A stretch of DNA of 64,000 nucleotides. Source: Symbiodinium kawagutii (taxonomy: Eukaryota; Sar; Dinophyceae; Suessiales; Symbiodiniaceae). The stretch spans positions 612,832 through 676,831 of the forward strand of contig VSDK01006142.1 of the NCBI GenBank assembly GCA_009767595.1. Reading direction: 5' to 3'. The notes under the pieces were generated by a model. It was not told the DNA's origin, searched no databases, and saw only the letters and a list, made by a program, of their open reading frames with translations. The number at the start of each line of letters is the position of its first letter. Within the stretch, counting starts at the first letter, position 1. Below are positions 33,625 to 44,920 of the stretch, piece after piece. The position numbers and the translations under genes are program-made.

Positions 33625-33727
33625 TGCGAGCTTCTCGAAATATGGGACCCAAAAAATGACTGGTTTATCATTATTATACATGACTATGAATGGATTATTT
33701 CAGGGTATCCGCATTTTGAGAATCATT
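33625..33727. mobile_element. Family C element, diverged
   Basis: GCGAGCTTCTCGAAATATGGG to GCATTTTGAGAATCATTC, core ATGGATTATTTCAGGGTA. Confidence 0.55.
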
Positions 33728-34329
33728 CAAATGCCTAAAGTCAGTAGCTCATAATTTGTAATGATATACCTTAATCAGAGGGTTGCAATTTAGGGGTTGT
33801 TGACAATGATTAGACTCACAACTATTCTGAAAATAGGATATACCTTTTAGAGTTATAATAGGGTGTTGGTCATGGTATAACTTACAACCACGTTCATTTT
33901 TTTTGACCATGGTAAAACTTACAACTGCGGTTTAAGCATGTAAGAAGTCAAGAGGTGATAACTAGTATGAACATGATAGGGCTATAATGATACTTTTTTG
34001 GAACATGGTACATAGTTGCTCAATGCATTTTATTAAGCAGTTTCTATTCCAGCTATAGCAACTATGGCATATCAAAACATCTTGTGTACAGGAAGCATGG
34101 TCTTAGACCCTTTGGTGAACTCACCCGGAAGTCAAACATCACCATGTTGCGGGTTTATACGGCATGGCATACCAGCTATCAATGGTGGATGTTCCATGTG
34201 TACCAGTGTGTAGCAGGTTATAAGATTCCATGGCTCGAGCGCTTCACCCAGTGACCGTGTTGGGCTCGGACCCTTGTTCTGGGTAGATCAATGATGATTC
34301 GTTTCATGGAGGACGGAGTGGGTACCATT

Positions 34330-34554
34330 GTCATCATCGCCATCGTTGTCGTCAGCAGCAGCAGTATTACTATCATAACCATCAGCAGCAGCAATTTGGT
34401 AGTCGTCATCACCATCATCACCACCATCATCATCATCATTATCATCATAATCTTCATCTTCATCTTTATCATCATCATGAAAATAAAATGATGACCATCA
34501 TCATCATTATCATTGTTTTCATCTTCATTTTTATCATCATCATCATCATCGTCG

Positions 34555-34624
<70 letters not shown>
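34330..34624. repeat. (ATC)n-type trinucleotide array
   Basis: Interrupted at left, then about 24 perfect ATC units to 34624. Gives polyD, polyM or polyI frames; the 151-codon minus frame is due to the repeat. Confidence 0.95.
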
Positions 34625-34783
34625 AGCTCCTTTGGACTTGTTTTTCTGAGATACCAGGTGTAATGGATGGCAAATCACCTGCTATCTTGCTGGTTGAGCT
34701 GCTTGTGGTATATGAAGAGATGAACCTAACATCTTTCTAATTGTTCGACCCACAAGAAAGAATTGATTAAACCTATACCTCAG

Positions 34784-34923
34784 CTGGGCTAGTGGGAAAC
34801 CATTTCTTTGAAGCCGCGAATGGCACACACCAGCTGAGCCTGCTGGTGGTAGAAGGAATGGAGAATCATCTCACGGGTGGGTTTTCTATTGATGGTACTT
34901 TCAGCCTCCCATTCCTTGGGAAG
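34784..34923 (+). CDS. Internal exon, 46 codons
   Basis: Ideal acceptor CCTATACCTCAG; two bases then GLVGNHFFEAANGTHQLSLL and VEGMENHLTGGFSIDGTFSL, ending at consensus donor AAG|GTGAGA. Alternating hydrophobic residues suggest beta strands. A possible next exon after TTTTCTTAG (34972) is not phase-compatible. Unknown family. Confidence 0.75.
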
Positions 34924-35397
34924 GTGAGAAAAAAGCAACCTTCAGAATCCGCTTTTCTTAGGCGATCTCCGGGGGATAAAACTAGCCCGCGGTCAAAGTA
35001 GCCCGCTCAGCTTGATTGTTGATTAGTCAACAATCTCCATGTGAAGATCGAGATCACTATATCCATCACTCTGGTGATGGTGATGATTGGGATGGTTGAT
35101 GATGGTGACGACATGATGATATTGCCCCCACTGTATCCAATAGTACAGCCTTAAGCCTAAACCATGATAGCTGTGGTACAGTCATTGGGAATGTCAATTT
35201 TAAACCATTTCCGACCAGTATCATCAACCTTTATTCATAATTGTGAACGAGTCATGGAGCCAAAATGTAATCTTCAGTTCCCTGATTGGTTCAGATCATA
35301 TAAGGTATTGCCTCTAGTTCCCTGATGGTGGCAAGTCTTAAGGCATAACCGTTAGTTCCCTCATGGGATCACATCCTAGTGCGTAGCCTTTATTTCC

Positions 35398-35969
35398 TTG
35401 ATGGGGGCACAGAGTAACTACTTGTTAGGTCGCATTGTTGGGCTGAAGGCATTGCAGGACCGGTTTTCAGGCAATCTTCAGACTACAACGGTGCAGTCGC
35501 TCAGAGAAAAATTAGATTTTTGGAACAGCCCGAAGTTGGCAAAAAGCAAAACGTCAGGGCAAGCTTTGCCCCCTTCCAGAACACTTTGAAGGTCGCGCAG
35601 TTTCTTGTTGAGGAGGGCCAGGCGGAGGTTCGAAAGAGGAAGAGAGGCCTTGACAGTGAACGCGCCGTCGTAACTGGCAGGGACTGGCGCGGGCCAATTT
35701 CCTTCGTCCGGCTCGGGGCTGCTATGGCAGAGCTGTGAGGCCGGTCGCGCCCGAAACCGCCAGCTCCTCCAGACGGAGCTCTGGTGGCTTTCCACTCCGT
35801 AGTTCCCGCCACTCAGTCCAAGCGAGCGCCGCGTGCGGCGCCAACCGCCCGAAAGATTGGTCAGGTCGTCTTGCTGTATGTGCATCCGTCTTCGGGTTGC
35901 GTTGCGTTTCCCGCGGCAGAACTACCCAACAGAGTGAATGATAGTCAGAGTGTTATGACAATGCCTTAG
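35398..35969 (+). CDS. GC-rich coding island, frame partly unresolved
   Basis: At least one real exon on plus. Frame 1, 35398-35589, reads ALQDRFSGNLQTTTVQSLRE. Frame 2, 35520-35735, reads LKVAQFLVEEGQAEVRKRKR then TGA, and after that stop the same frame continues (APPDGALVAFHSVVPATQSK) to 35969. A minus frame of 135 codons overlaps. Splice sites inside (GTGCAG|TCGC and others) could join frames. Lysine/arginine-rich protein. Confidence 0.5.
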
Positions 35970-36647
35970 TGAATGCTAGTGATGCTGAGTTTGACTCGTT
36001 ATAGACAGTCCAGTTGATGTTGAATTTAGTATTGACTGATGATATTTTTCGATCCATCAACTTTCACAACACAAAACTCTTGAGTGCCTAGTCTTGTCCA
36101 TCCTCAGGCATCCAGACTGAAAGCCAGAGCCAGGGAATATTTTCTGATACAATGATTTCATGCTTGTCCTGATGGGCAAGTGAGTGCTGACCGAGCGACC
36201 AAACCATAGATGACCACGATACGCGTTGTCAGACAGTCATTGTCCATCATTGGCAGTGCTTTGCACCGGTATAATTGCTGTAGATCATCAAATTGTCATT
36301 GTTCACTACCATGCGCCTTTATCAATCATTACTGAGCATTATCAACCATCATGAAGCATTTGTCAACCAGTATTAAACCATGATCAACTCTTTTCAATCA
36401 TTGTCATTTCATTGTTAGCCCATTATCAGCCATTACTCACCATTATCAACTCATCATCAATGAATCAACCCATTATTAAACATGATTAACCACCATTGTG
36501 AACCATTACCAAGTTGATAATTAGACATTATCAATTAACCATTATTATTACTTCATAATCAACCATTATTAATCACCATTGTGAACCATTGTCAACCCAT
36601 TGTTAATCACCATTGAACATCATTATTGCTCTCTTTGCATCCCTGAG

Positions 36648-36830
36648 GCTCCACTTTCCTTGGCTGCCTCGACAAACGTCTCCGCCCACATCCTGGCAGG
36701 AAGTAGAGACATGTACCAGGCACGACTTCAAGGGCTAGCACCGGCAGTTCGCTGGTCACTACTCACCATGAAGCATCCAGTATTGACAATTGAACTGGCT
36801 GGCGGTTGGGAGGGAGCGATTGGGAGCTAG
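36648..36830 (+). CDS. Candidate terminal exon, 60 codons
   Basis: The acceptor TTTGCATCCCTGAG in phase 0, then LSLAASTNVSAHILAGSRDM and VRWSLLTMKHPVLTIELAGG to TAG. Codon bias good. Antisense also open. Unknown product. Confidence 0.55.
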   Translation, partial: APLSLAASTNVSAHILAGSRDMYQARLQGLAPAVRWSLLTMKHPVLTIELAGGWEGAIGS

Positions 36831-36956
36831 GGGCCCTTGCCGCCCTTTTCAAGGGGAAAGCAGTTGGAGCTAGCAGGAGCGCCCGTTCACCAAATGGTAG
36901 TGAATAATCATTGAATAGCATGGGGTAATTTATTCGACGGGTCACGATAGCCATTT

Positions 36957-37078
36957 GGTTGTGGGTCAGTTCACCAAAACCCTTAGTCCCCTTGGTTCCT
37001 CTATCATTAGCCATTGTTTTCCCTATTATTTTTGGTTATTATCCCCGATTGTTGGTGGGTTGATATTGACCCATTGCC
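36957..37078. mobile_element. Family A element, TSD ATTT
   Basis: GGTTGTGGGTCAGTTCACC to TATTGACCCATTGCC, 122 bp, flanked by ATTT at 36953-36956 and 37079-37082. The few extra bases inside the left end make it longer than average. Confidence 0.9.
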
Positions 37079-37423
37079 ATTTGATTACCTGAAGTAACAA
37101 TAGCGCGATTAGATAGATAACTTGGGCAATGTGTGACCAGTCGCAGTCGCACATCAAATAACCAACCAGGAAACCAGTTTCATCAGCTAGCTCATCAGAT
37201 CAACCTACGGAAAATCACCAGATTTTACGGAAAAAAACCCGAGAAATCCACGTTGATTTGCTGGTGGATTATCCAATCAACTTTTGGACAATGACATTTG
37301 TGTGGAAAATCATTCATTTTCTGCGAAATCATCAACTTTCTGGGCAATCCCCAACGTCATAGGAAATCATCAACAATTGGTGGATTGTCCATTGCCACTT
37401 TAATGGGCGGACAAACATTGAAG

Positions 37424-37485
37424 CTTGAAACCAATGAGCGGATAGACACCACAAGCGAGCACGGAGGTTGTGCAGGAACTGCCCG
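37424..37485 (+). CDS. Short internal exon
   Basis: AG at ACATTGAAG, frame LETNERIDTTSEHGGCAGTA, donor CCG|GTAAAA. Unknown product. Confidence 0.5.
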
Positions 37486-37597
37486 GTAAAACCCTCGAGT
37501 CAACATGCCAAGTTGCGATTATTTTTCCAGGTGTAAGACCAGAGATGTAAACAGCATGAACAGAGATGAACAGCTAGCGGACTCTAACGGCTATCAC

Positions 37598-37742
37598 CTG
37601 CAGTGCCTCCATTTTGCAAACGTTTTGGAGTAGGTCATGGGCAAAACCACTACGGATGGTCCAGAAAATATCAGCTCGAGGCTCGAGGTAAAGTCTTTGC
37701 GCAGGACAAATGATTGACCTCCGAGAATGACAAAAACAACCC
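37598..37742 (-). CDS. Minus-strand internal exon, 48 codons
   Basis: Minus strand: acceptor TTGCCTTGAACAG, one base then CFCHSRRSIICPAQRLYLEP and FAHDLLQNVCKMEALQ, ending at donor CTGCAG|GTGATAG in phase 0. Both signals are strong. Cys/His/Arg-rich start. Family not recognised. Confidence 0.65.
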
Positions 37743-38017
37743 CTGTTCAAGGCAAGAATGAAATGAGCTGAAGCAGTTGGCCGCCAACCATCGCCAGTCA
37801 TGGTCATTTTTAAGGCATTGAGATGAGGGTCGCCAATAACTTGGGGGGGTTAGCGTCAGGTTATGTCAGGTTGCTCACATGGCTTTCAAGCGCCCCGGGT
37901 ATCCCGGGTGAAAATCCATGATTTTTTGAACGATTGGTATAGACTAGACCCAGAGCCATCGAATCCCAACACTGCATCATCTCAGCCAGGCGGTTGTGAA
38001 AGACATTTGCTTAGCAG

Positions 38018-38065
38018 GTAACAACGCCGGGCCACCCAGCGGACGTCAGGAACGCAATCCCCAAG
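38018..38065 (+). CDS. Micro-exon, 16 codons
   Basis: Acceptor TTGCTTAGCAG and donor CCCAAG|GTTTGT enclose exactly 48 bp, VTTPGHPADVRNAIPK, phase 0-0. Phase fits the 38288 exon. A second frame is also open. Confidence 0.6.
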
Positions 38066-38287
38066 GTTTGTTGGGTTTGCTGAACGTTTGTGATGTATCG
38101 AATGTCACTTGATGTGGATTTTTTGGCAAGAAACTTTCTGAGTCAAATTATTTGTGGATCATCCCAACCGTGACTAGTTGTGTTGATGTGTGGGATTTGA
38201 ACGTGAAGGGGGCAGTTGGATTTGGAACAATGCAGATGAGCATTTGAAGCTTGTCAAAACCACATCAATAAATCTCTTTTAGGGCAG

Positions 38288-38410
38288 TTTCATGTTGGGA
38301 TTCAAATTGACATGGATAATGTTGATGATGTAGATGATGTTGACAATGTTGATGATGTTGATGATGCTGCCGCTGATGATGTTTCTAGTGGGGTTGACAG
38401 TGACGAGTAG
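38288..38410 (+). CDS. Terminal exon with acidic Asp/Val repeat tail
   Basis: Acceptor TCTCTTTTAGGGCAG, phase 0, FHVGIQIDMDNVDDVDDVDN then more DD-V units, AAADDVSSGVDSDE and TAG. An extremely acidic C-terminal tail of about 30 residues, built on a GATGTT-like codon repeat. Such tails occur on nuclear and chaperone proteins, but no family is assigned. Confidence 0.65.
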   Translation, partial: FHVGIQIDMDNVDDVDDVDNVDDVDDAAADDVSSGVDSDE

Positions 38411-38729
38411 CATGTTTCGGACCAATACCCCGAGGACAATCATCCATAATGATCCAACAGCTCTTTGAAGTACAGCTCAGTTTGCTTCTGAAATGGGGAC
38501 TGAGAACTTACCAAGTGCTGTACTTCAATTGCATTTGCTACCATTATAAGATCTAGTGGAATCTTAGAGCCAATGAATAAGCTACAATTTGTGACCAACA
38601 ACTTTGCTGGCTATGCATTGGATCAGGCATGTTCGGTGTCTTTACCGCTTTGCGCAATGCAACTGCAGAATGACAATGACCAGTGAATAGAACCAATCTG
38701 CAATATGTCCCTGTACAGTCGGTGCTCAG

Positions 38730-38790
38730 ATCTTGCCTGCGTTTACCAAAGCTCACTGTACCGCTGTGGGAACCGAAGCTACGGCTGTTG
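38730..38790 (+). CDS. Short internal exon
   Basis: Acceptor TCGGTGCTCAG, frame ILPAFTKAHCTAVGTEATAV, donor GTTG|GTTTAC. Other frames open but less biased. Confidence 0.5.
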
Positions 38791-39048
38791 GTTTACTTTT
38801 GGGTTCCCTTTGATAAGGGGTTCATCACTCCCTAGTTGTTTTCCCTCGCAGTACGGGTGGTTTAGACATGCATCCCACATCAATCATCATGAACCCCTGC
38901 TGATGAGGATGAATTATGATAAATGAAACCTAAAATTAACCATGATAAATGGCATGTAATCCATATTAGGTATGACCTTTTAGGCATGATACCTAGTGAT
39001 TGTACCCAGTAGATCATGGTTAATCTTAGATCACTTCAGCATCCGGCT

Positions 39049-39139
39049 GGTGGTTTCAAACATTTTTGCATTTTTCCTTGTAATTCTTAACAAATGGTTG
39101 GTTGACAATCATATTTTCATGGGCGTGGTTCCAACCTCC
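39049..39139. mobile_element. Family E element, copy 2
   Basis: GGTGGTTTCAAACATTTTTG to GGTTCCAACCTCC with core ATGGTTGGTTGACAATCATA. Confidence 0.7.
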
Positions 39140-39286
39140 AATGATCATGATCAACCATTATTATTAACCATTACTAAGCAGTGTTGATTAAGCATTATTA
39201 ACCATTATCAATCACCAGTTAACCATGCTTGTAGGTGTGGTTCACCCACCCACCAGGCATCCTTTGTTAGTAGGTCAGCCCCTCAG

Positions 39287-39366
39287 GTCTTTTTCACCGG
39301 CGACGGCAAATCTCTCTTTGCTGTGAAGGCATGGCACTGGACATGTGGAGAATTCTCCCTCACATG
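39287..39366 (+). CDS. Exon, phase-matched to 39509
   Basis: Acceptor TCAGCCCCTCAG, frame VFFTGDGKSLFAVKAWHWTC, donor ATG|GTTGGT leaving two bases. The intron opens with a (GGTT)n run at 39367-39428. Unknown product. Confidence 0.65.
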
Positions 39367-39508
39367 GTTGGTTATTGGCTGTTGGTTGGTTGGTTATTGG
39401 CTGTTGGTTGGTTGGTTGGTTGGTTGTTATGAATTCTGTTGCTACCTCTTGGGTTTGCACCCTAGTTACTTTGTGTTGGTCGCATACTTCTGTAACTAAG
39501 AGATGCAG

Positions 39509-39557
39509 TTTGGTGGATGCGTGCTTTGAATTGGTCCGTGGACGGCTTGTTGCTTAG
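39509..39557 (+). CDS. Terminal exon after 39287-39366
   Basis: Acceptor AGAGATGCAG; the first T completes a Cys codon, then LVDACFELVRGRLVA and TAG. Short, with exact phase match. Confidence 0.6.
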
Positions 39558-40513
39558 GCTGTCCGCAATATCCACAAAGCTGTCAGTTCGTATGATGGCT
39601 ACAGTCACAGTAGCTTACTCCCGGGCTTCCAGACGTAGCATTGGATGGTGGTTTCTGAAAATTGGTGGTTGTTCAATCGTATCGGCTATGATCTGTTGAA
39701 ATGACAGTTGCACATGTTTGGAATGAAATCACACCGCCAATCAGATTTGATTTGAACGTCCATGACATCATAAAAATGACTTGCCATTCTGTTTTGCTAT
39801 CATCAAGCACGCAACATAATCGACCATTATAAACCGTTAATTATCAACCATCATCAAAGCACGCAACACCTTGCAGTACAATGTGCTTGGATCGGGATGG
39901 GATCGGCCCTACTCCAGCACATCATGATGGTCAATGACGGATGTAGTTCATTATATAATCATCATAAACCAGCAATGACGGACACGTTGCATTTATTCAA
40001 ACAAAAAGATGACTTACTAAGCATTCTGTTCTATAGGGTCTGTTTTAGTCAATGATAGAGAAAAACATTATGATATAAAGATTGATGTGTTCGGGGATGG
40101 CAACACCCAGGATGATTGTCTTGATGACTGCAAATGTAGACTACCCTAGCAGATTGTGACCTTAATTTACACTGTATAGCGCGGCTGGTCGCAATTTGTG
40201 AATTGGGCAGATCAAAGGATGCGTGGAGACCCGTGTAATATTGAGACCCGTTGATCAGAATTATTCTCACAGACTGTCCCATTGCTTTGGGATGTATTGG
40301 GGTAGTCATGATTCACCGTCGTCAATGCGAAAGATTATGAAAAAAATGGACCTGTGTAGATTCCCTTAGCGCATCCCTCACACAACCCCCCCAGAGGCTA
40401 CAAATGAGCAGGATTTATAAAGAAAGGGTGTCATAAACCCAACTTGCGGCACCCGGGCACCCTGTAATTCTGAGGCTGTGGTAGCCTGAATCCCATGATC
40501 CAGGTGGATTCGC

Positions 40514-40583
40514 TGTTACAACAAGCGCTCATTTGCTGCAAAACTCCAGGTTAAAACAAGCGCTCATTTGCTACAGAACTCGG
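40514..40583. repeat. Tandem duplication, about 40 bp
   Basis: AACAAGCGCTCATTTGCT occurs twice with similar flanking ACAGAACTC or GCAAAACTC. Confidence 0.8.
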
Positions 40584-40738
40584 GGTCCTCAACCATGACT
40601 TGGGAAACTCCCAGATGAATTCAGATGGTTAATACGGGTATGGGTTAATTATAACTTATAACCGATGTTTTAACCAACCACAATCAAAAGAAAGGCAGGT
40701 GAACATCCCAACACTTCGACGACCGTACCATTTATGGG

Positions 40739-41106
40739 ATGGCTGAACAACAGCCAGGGGAAGCAGTGCGCAAAGGTGATCATGACGCTGGGATGCAGGA
40801 GATGCAGGTGTTGCCGCTGTTGAATTGCCAAGGGGGAGAAGAGATGAGAGAAGGAAAAGGGAGCTTAACATGTGAAAAAACATGTGAAAAAACCAAGCCA
40901 AGGGCTTTTTCAAATCTTACGCCAACGGAAAAGGCCAACGGAAAAGACAAACGCTGGTGGCTTGAACTGCTACAGACAGCCCTACTGTTCCGACCACGAC
41001 GAGGCGGCGACACGAGCATTTTGTATAGTGGACAGTGTCATGAGACCCAGCTGCTTCATGACCGGGCGCCAGAGGCGGCGGAGTCAGATGCCAGGAGGGC
41101 AACGCC
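40739..41106 (+). CDS. Long exon from ATG, about 122 codons, ends at family C element
   Basis: Continuous frame from ATG at 40739: MAEQQPGEAVRKGDHDAGMQ, a Lys/Glu-rich middle, then KRWWLELLQTALLFRPRRGG and HDRAPEAAESDARRATP. The second half has strong GC3. It ends at ACGCC|GTGGATT, where the GT is the first two bases of the family C left terminus. Could be a first coding exon. Unknown, charged protein. Confidence 0.65.
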
Positions 41107-41220
41107 GTGGATTCCTATTAGCCATGGGGAACCCCTGGAGCTATGGTTGGTTTATGACTAATTATAAATGATGTTAATGGATGATAATTGGGCGGTACCC
41201 ATATGACTTGAGAAACCACC
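41107..41220. mobile_element. Family C element abutting an exon, left end diverged
   Basis: GTGGATTCCTATTAGCCATG to GACTTGAGAAACCACC. Core ATGGTTGGTTTATGAC present. Confidence 0.7.
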
Positions 41221-41858
41221 AAATCCATTCATTCAATGCCAAGCAGGATTGCTACTTGTAGCGCATGTTTTTCTTAGCATCATTGATCATCAATGAGCGT
41301 GGTATTTAGTATCCACGGGCTGTTGAAAAATATTACGAATCATTGATCAACCATGATTATCATAATCAACATGTTTGACCATTAACAATTTATATTGGTC
41401 ATTTGATTCAGCAGTAACCATCAATGGTAAACCATCAGCCAATACTTATTCATCACCACCGTCAATCAACTAGCTATCATTTGCTTTCACCAACCCTCAT
41501 CAAACACCCTTAATCATTCTTACATAAGCATGTTTGGCCATCATTAGTAGATATTAGTAGTGATTGTCATCAATCATCAAGAATCATTAGCCATACTCAA
41601 CCATCGTCAACAAGCATCATTCCTGAACCACAAACTGGCTAATTGATTCGGGCCAGTAATCAATCATAGCCAGTAGCCTCAACCAATGAGTTCATTCTTG
41701 ACCGGCATCAACTTTAAATGATTTGTAAGTTCATCTTGAACCATGGTGAACTAGTCAAATATCATCCTTGAGAATCACCAACCATGATCGGATGATTATC
41801 ATAAATCTTAAGATTAAACCATTTCTTGTCCTCAACCATCCGATCCCCGATTCACCAG

Positions 41859-41948
41859 GCGGACGGCTCCAGTGACGTCACAGAAGTTGCGCCGTTGGAG
41901 CAGCCCAAGGGCTGTGCCTATGACCAGGCGCCGGCGCTTGAAAATTTG
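41859..41948 (+). CDS. Exon island with valid splice sites on both strands
   Basis: Plus: acceptor CCGATTCACCAG, ADGSSDVTEVAPLEQPKGCA, donor TTTG|GTGGAA, 30 codons. Minus: acceptor AATTTTCAAG, RRRLVIGTALGLLQRRNFCD, donor CCTG|GTGAAT, phase 0-0. GC3 is about 77% either way. The minus reading would extend the 42804-43786 gene in phase, so strand is open. Confidence 0.45.
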
Positions 41949-42803
41949 GTGGAATCATGATGCTGGTTTAAGGATTTGATGGTGATTACTGGTTGATAGT
42001 GATGGTTGATGGTGATTGATGGATCAATTCGTGCTCGATGATGGTTGATTGGTTGATGGTAAATAATGCTTGATAGTTCATGATGGATAATTTGTGCTCG
42101 ATTATGGTTGATTGGTGGTTTCATGATGGTTTTGATTGTGTTTGATGGTTCACAGGGTGGCCACCGACGAAAATGATGGTGGCTGATGGTCAATCATACT
42201 GGGTGATTGGTGATCGCGAACAAGTATTTATGAATGGTGGCCCTGCTTTGAACTTTAATGGCACAAGCGGGGCCTAATAACACCCATGAATTCAGTCCAC
42301 AGGCAATCAAGGATCACCAACCAGCCATGGTACTTTGATAAGCTCACATATTCATGTGGGTTCAATTGTCACTTTCAGGAGGAAACCCTTGAAAGCCATG
42401 GGTGTTTAAACCGGATCAAGCCGTTCGTTAGACCCAGGGAACAGTGAGGATAAAATGGTGGACATGGATGGTTCATGGTGTACAGACATGGTTAACTGTT
42501 GTTAACCATGCACGAACCATTTATATTCCATATTTTACCATATGATGAGCCGTAGTCAACCATGTTCACACGACCAACCTGGCTCATGACGTACATACCT
42601 TCATACATTGCATTCATTTTTAAACATACGTTCACATTATTTAAACATGTTTCAGCAACGGACATATACATATATATATTTTTATACATGTCTATGTTGA
42701 TTTATCAATTTCATGTACACACATGTTCTGTTCCCTGCATAGATGATCCAGCCACATAGATTTATGGCGGCATTGAAATTCACCAGCTACACGTGCTCAC
42801 TAC

Positions 42804-43174
42804 CTGGCACCTCACCAGGAGACCACTGTCTTCGTGGCGGACCATAGCCTCAATGGTATCTACTCTTTGCCGGCCAACATGCAGAAACTGCGGCAGGCTG
42901 CTGGGTGAACCATGTTGCCAAGCATGGCGGCCGGGATGAAGCAGAACCTGGGCAGTTGAAGATGGGGAAGCAACATGCAGAACCGGCAATGATTCATTTG
43001 CTAAGCATCCGCTGAAGAATGGTATGGCTGATCCCCTATGAATGGTAGTTGAAGTTGATCCCCTATGAATAGGTTGATCCCCTATGAATGGTCCCAACTG
43101 CAGGTCCTGAAGACTGGTATGTCCGACATGAATCGATGTGCAGCCGGTGATTCCCAAGGGTCCCAAGGTGTCCC
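42804..43174 (-). CDS. Minus-strand exon with internal repeats, about 123 codons
   Basis: Minus strand: acceptor CCGAACCTCTAG, two bases, then GDTLGPLGITGC and a repeated PIHRGS-like block (plus-strand GATCCCCTATGAAT units at 43029-43096), SLPVLHVASPSSTAQVLLHP and VDTIEAMVRHEDSGLLVRCQ, ending at donor CAG|GTAGTG, phase 0. The upstream exon 43697-43786 leaves exactly the one base needed. Unknown family. Confidence 0.7.
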
Positions 43175-43696
43175 CTAGAGGTTCGGTTGTTCCCGACCTG
43201 GAGCCAGGTCAAGCACTTGCACAAGGCGCAGCGCAGCGCATTGTGTGGTGGGTGTAGGTGGTCATTAAAGTTTGGCTGATTGGTAGCTGGGATTAGAACC
43301 TATGGTTACAATAGATGGTTTACCATAGGATGGCTGATCAGTAGTTGTGACCTAGTGCGGTAATGATGGTGAGAACCTATGGTACATAATGGTTGTGATG
43401 ATTGTCAGTTGCAAGGTTTAAGTCAATGATGCTTCATTAATGATATTGTTGGATGGTTAAATGATGGTTTGTGATATTGTTCAAGTCGTGCTTATGTTTT
43501 TGGTTGAGCCTTGTACTGAATAACAAGCAATGCCATGAATCATGGTTCATCAATGATTGTTGGTGATTAATGCTGGTTGATACTAGGGGAATGTCAACAA
43601 TACATAGGAAGATACCGACTCCATTTGCTCCATTGGCTCCATTGGCTGAGATCCGTTGGGCACCCTGGGAAAGACCTCCCCAGCCCTGCTACTCAC

Positions 43697-43786
43697 CAGG
43701 AAAATCCAGGGCCGGTTTCACCATGCCAGGTGAGGTTCCAGCCACAACCAGGGGGCCGCCGAGAAGTTTTGCGGTTTGGGGAGTGG
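43697..43786 (-). CDS. Minus-strand exon, phase-matched to 42804-43174
   Basis: Minus strand: AG at AGTGTTAAG, two bases, TPQTAKLLGGPLVVAGTSPG then MVKPALDFP, consensus donor CCTG|GTGAGT. Plus frames are open here too, but the minus splice signals are better. Confidence 0.65.
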
Positions 43787-43813
43787 CTTAACACTGAACA
43801 CCAAACACCATTT

Positions 43814-43908
43814 GGTTCGTGGTTCCATTGCCATTTTTTGTTTTCCCCAGCAATTATCAACCGATGGTTGGTTGACCAATATCTTTCAAAGGGGTGGTTC
43901 CAACCACC
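43814..43908. mobile_element. Family E element, copy 3
   Basis: GGTTCGTGGTTCCATTG to GGTGGTTCCAACCACC, core ATGGTTGGTTGACCAATAT. Confidence 0.65.
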
Positions 43909-44175
43909 ATCCAGATAGTGACCGTTTGAATCCAATGATCGTTGGTTTCTTGGGGTACGCGCGCTTGGTAGGTGGGTATCACTACTCTGGTTGGCAACCA
44001 CCAAAGCAATGTCAGAGCCCACCTCGTCTTTCGACATGCCATGGTAGGTTGCACTGCCCAGCGGATTGGCATGATGTCTATACGTGAGCCATGAGAGTAC
44101 CCCAAAGATTGGCGGTTTCCAGGTCGAGGGCTACCTATGATTGAGAATTGTTTGGACCCACCATGATGTACATAT

Positions 44176-44287
44176 GGCTATGGGTCAATATTGATCAACC
44201 AACTAGTGGGGGATTCCCACCAACAAACCAAGGGAAAACAATGGTTAATGGTGGGGAACCAGGGGTACGGGGTTTTGACCCACTGCC
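44176..44287. mobile_element. Family A element, TSD ATAT
   Basis: GGCTATGGGTCAATATTGA to TTTTGACCCACTGCC, 112 bp, ATAT at 44172-44175 and 44288-44291. Confidence 0.92.
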
Positions 44288-44332
44288 ATATGCTTTTGCT
44301 TTGATCCCATAGAATTTGAAGCCAGTGTCAGG

Positions 44333-44812
44333 TTACTGAAATACTTTTTGACCAACAACAGAGGGAACTGTGTGTGTGTGTGATTCTGTTGTGTGTGTGT
44401 GCCTTTGGATTGTATAGGATGTTTCAACAAATTGACTAGAATATGTGTCACATTGACAGATTTTGGTGCACTTTGATATTTTGATATCTCGCAAAGCTGG
44501 CAAATTCCGATGCAATATTTGTTTGATGGCATCTATATCACATCCGTGTACATAGAGAGAATGCAACCATTTGCGCCTATATATAGACCTTAGCCGACTC
44601 ACAACAGAAGACACCACCAATGGCATTGAGTCTGCGCCGAGGATGCACTGACTGAAGGGAACGACGGTCTTCCGGGTCTGACAGCGTCCCCTTGAACCTT
44701 TAGGGCAAAGAAGTCTGGTCATCGCTGGGAGAAGAGACAGGAAATCACCTAGGACTTGCACCACCTGGGACTCAGGAAGCCAGCAGTGTAGATGTTTGTC
44801 ATAGTCCGTCAC
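44333..44812 (-). CDS. Minus-strand open frame, about 159 codons
   Basis: Minus strand from 44812: DKHLHCWLPESQVVQVLGDF, then GADSMPLVVSSVVSRLRSIY, GCDIDAIKQILHRNLPALRD and Cys pairs. The last about 30 codons are low-complexity ACACAC (His/Thr) and probably not coding. Internal AGs (TTCTCCCAG) could mark an exon start. Looks like one real exon; family unknown. Confidence 0.6.
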   Translation of the reverse strand: MTDYDKHLHCWLPESQVVQVLGDFLSLLPAMTRLLCPKGSRGRCQTRKTVVPFSQCILGADSMPLVVSSVVSRLRSIYRRKWLHSLYVHGCDIDAIKQILHRNLPALRDIKISKCTKICQCDTYSSQFVETSYTIQRHTHTTESHTHTVPSVVGQKVFQ

Positions 44813-44920
44813 GGATGAATGGTGGACAATTATTCATAAACCACCACCATGAATCAATGAGACCTTGGAGAATCCATGGATCTTGGAGATTCAACCATTA
44901 GACCTTGAATCCCTGTGAAG

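Noticed and set aside
34218..34678. PolyD and polyM frames
   Set aside because: Products of the ATC trinucleotide array.
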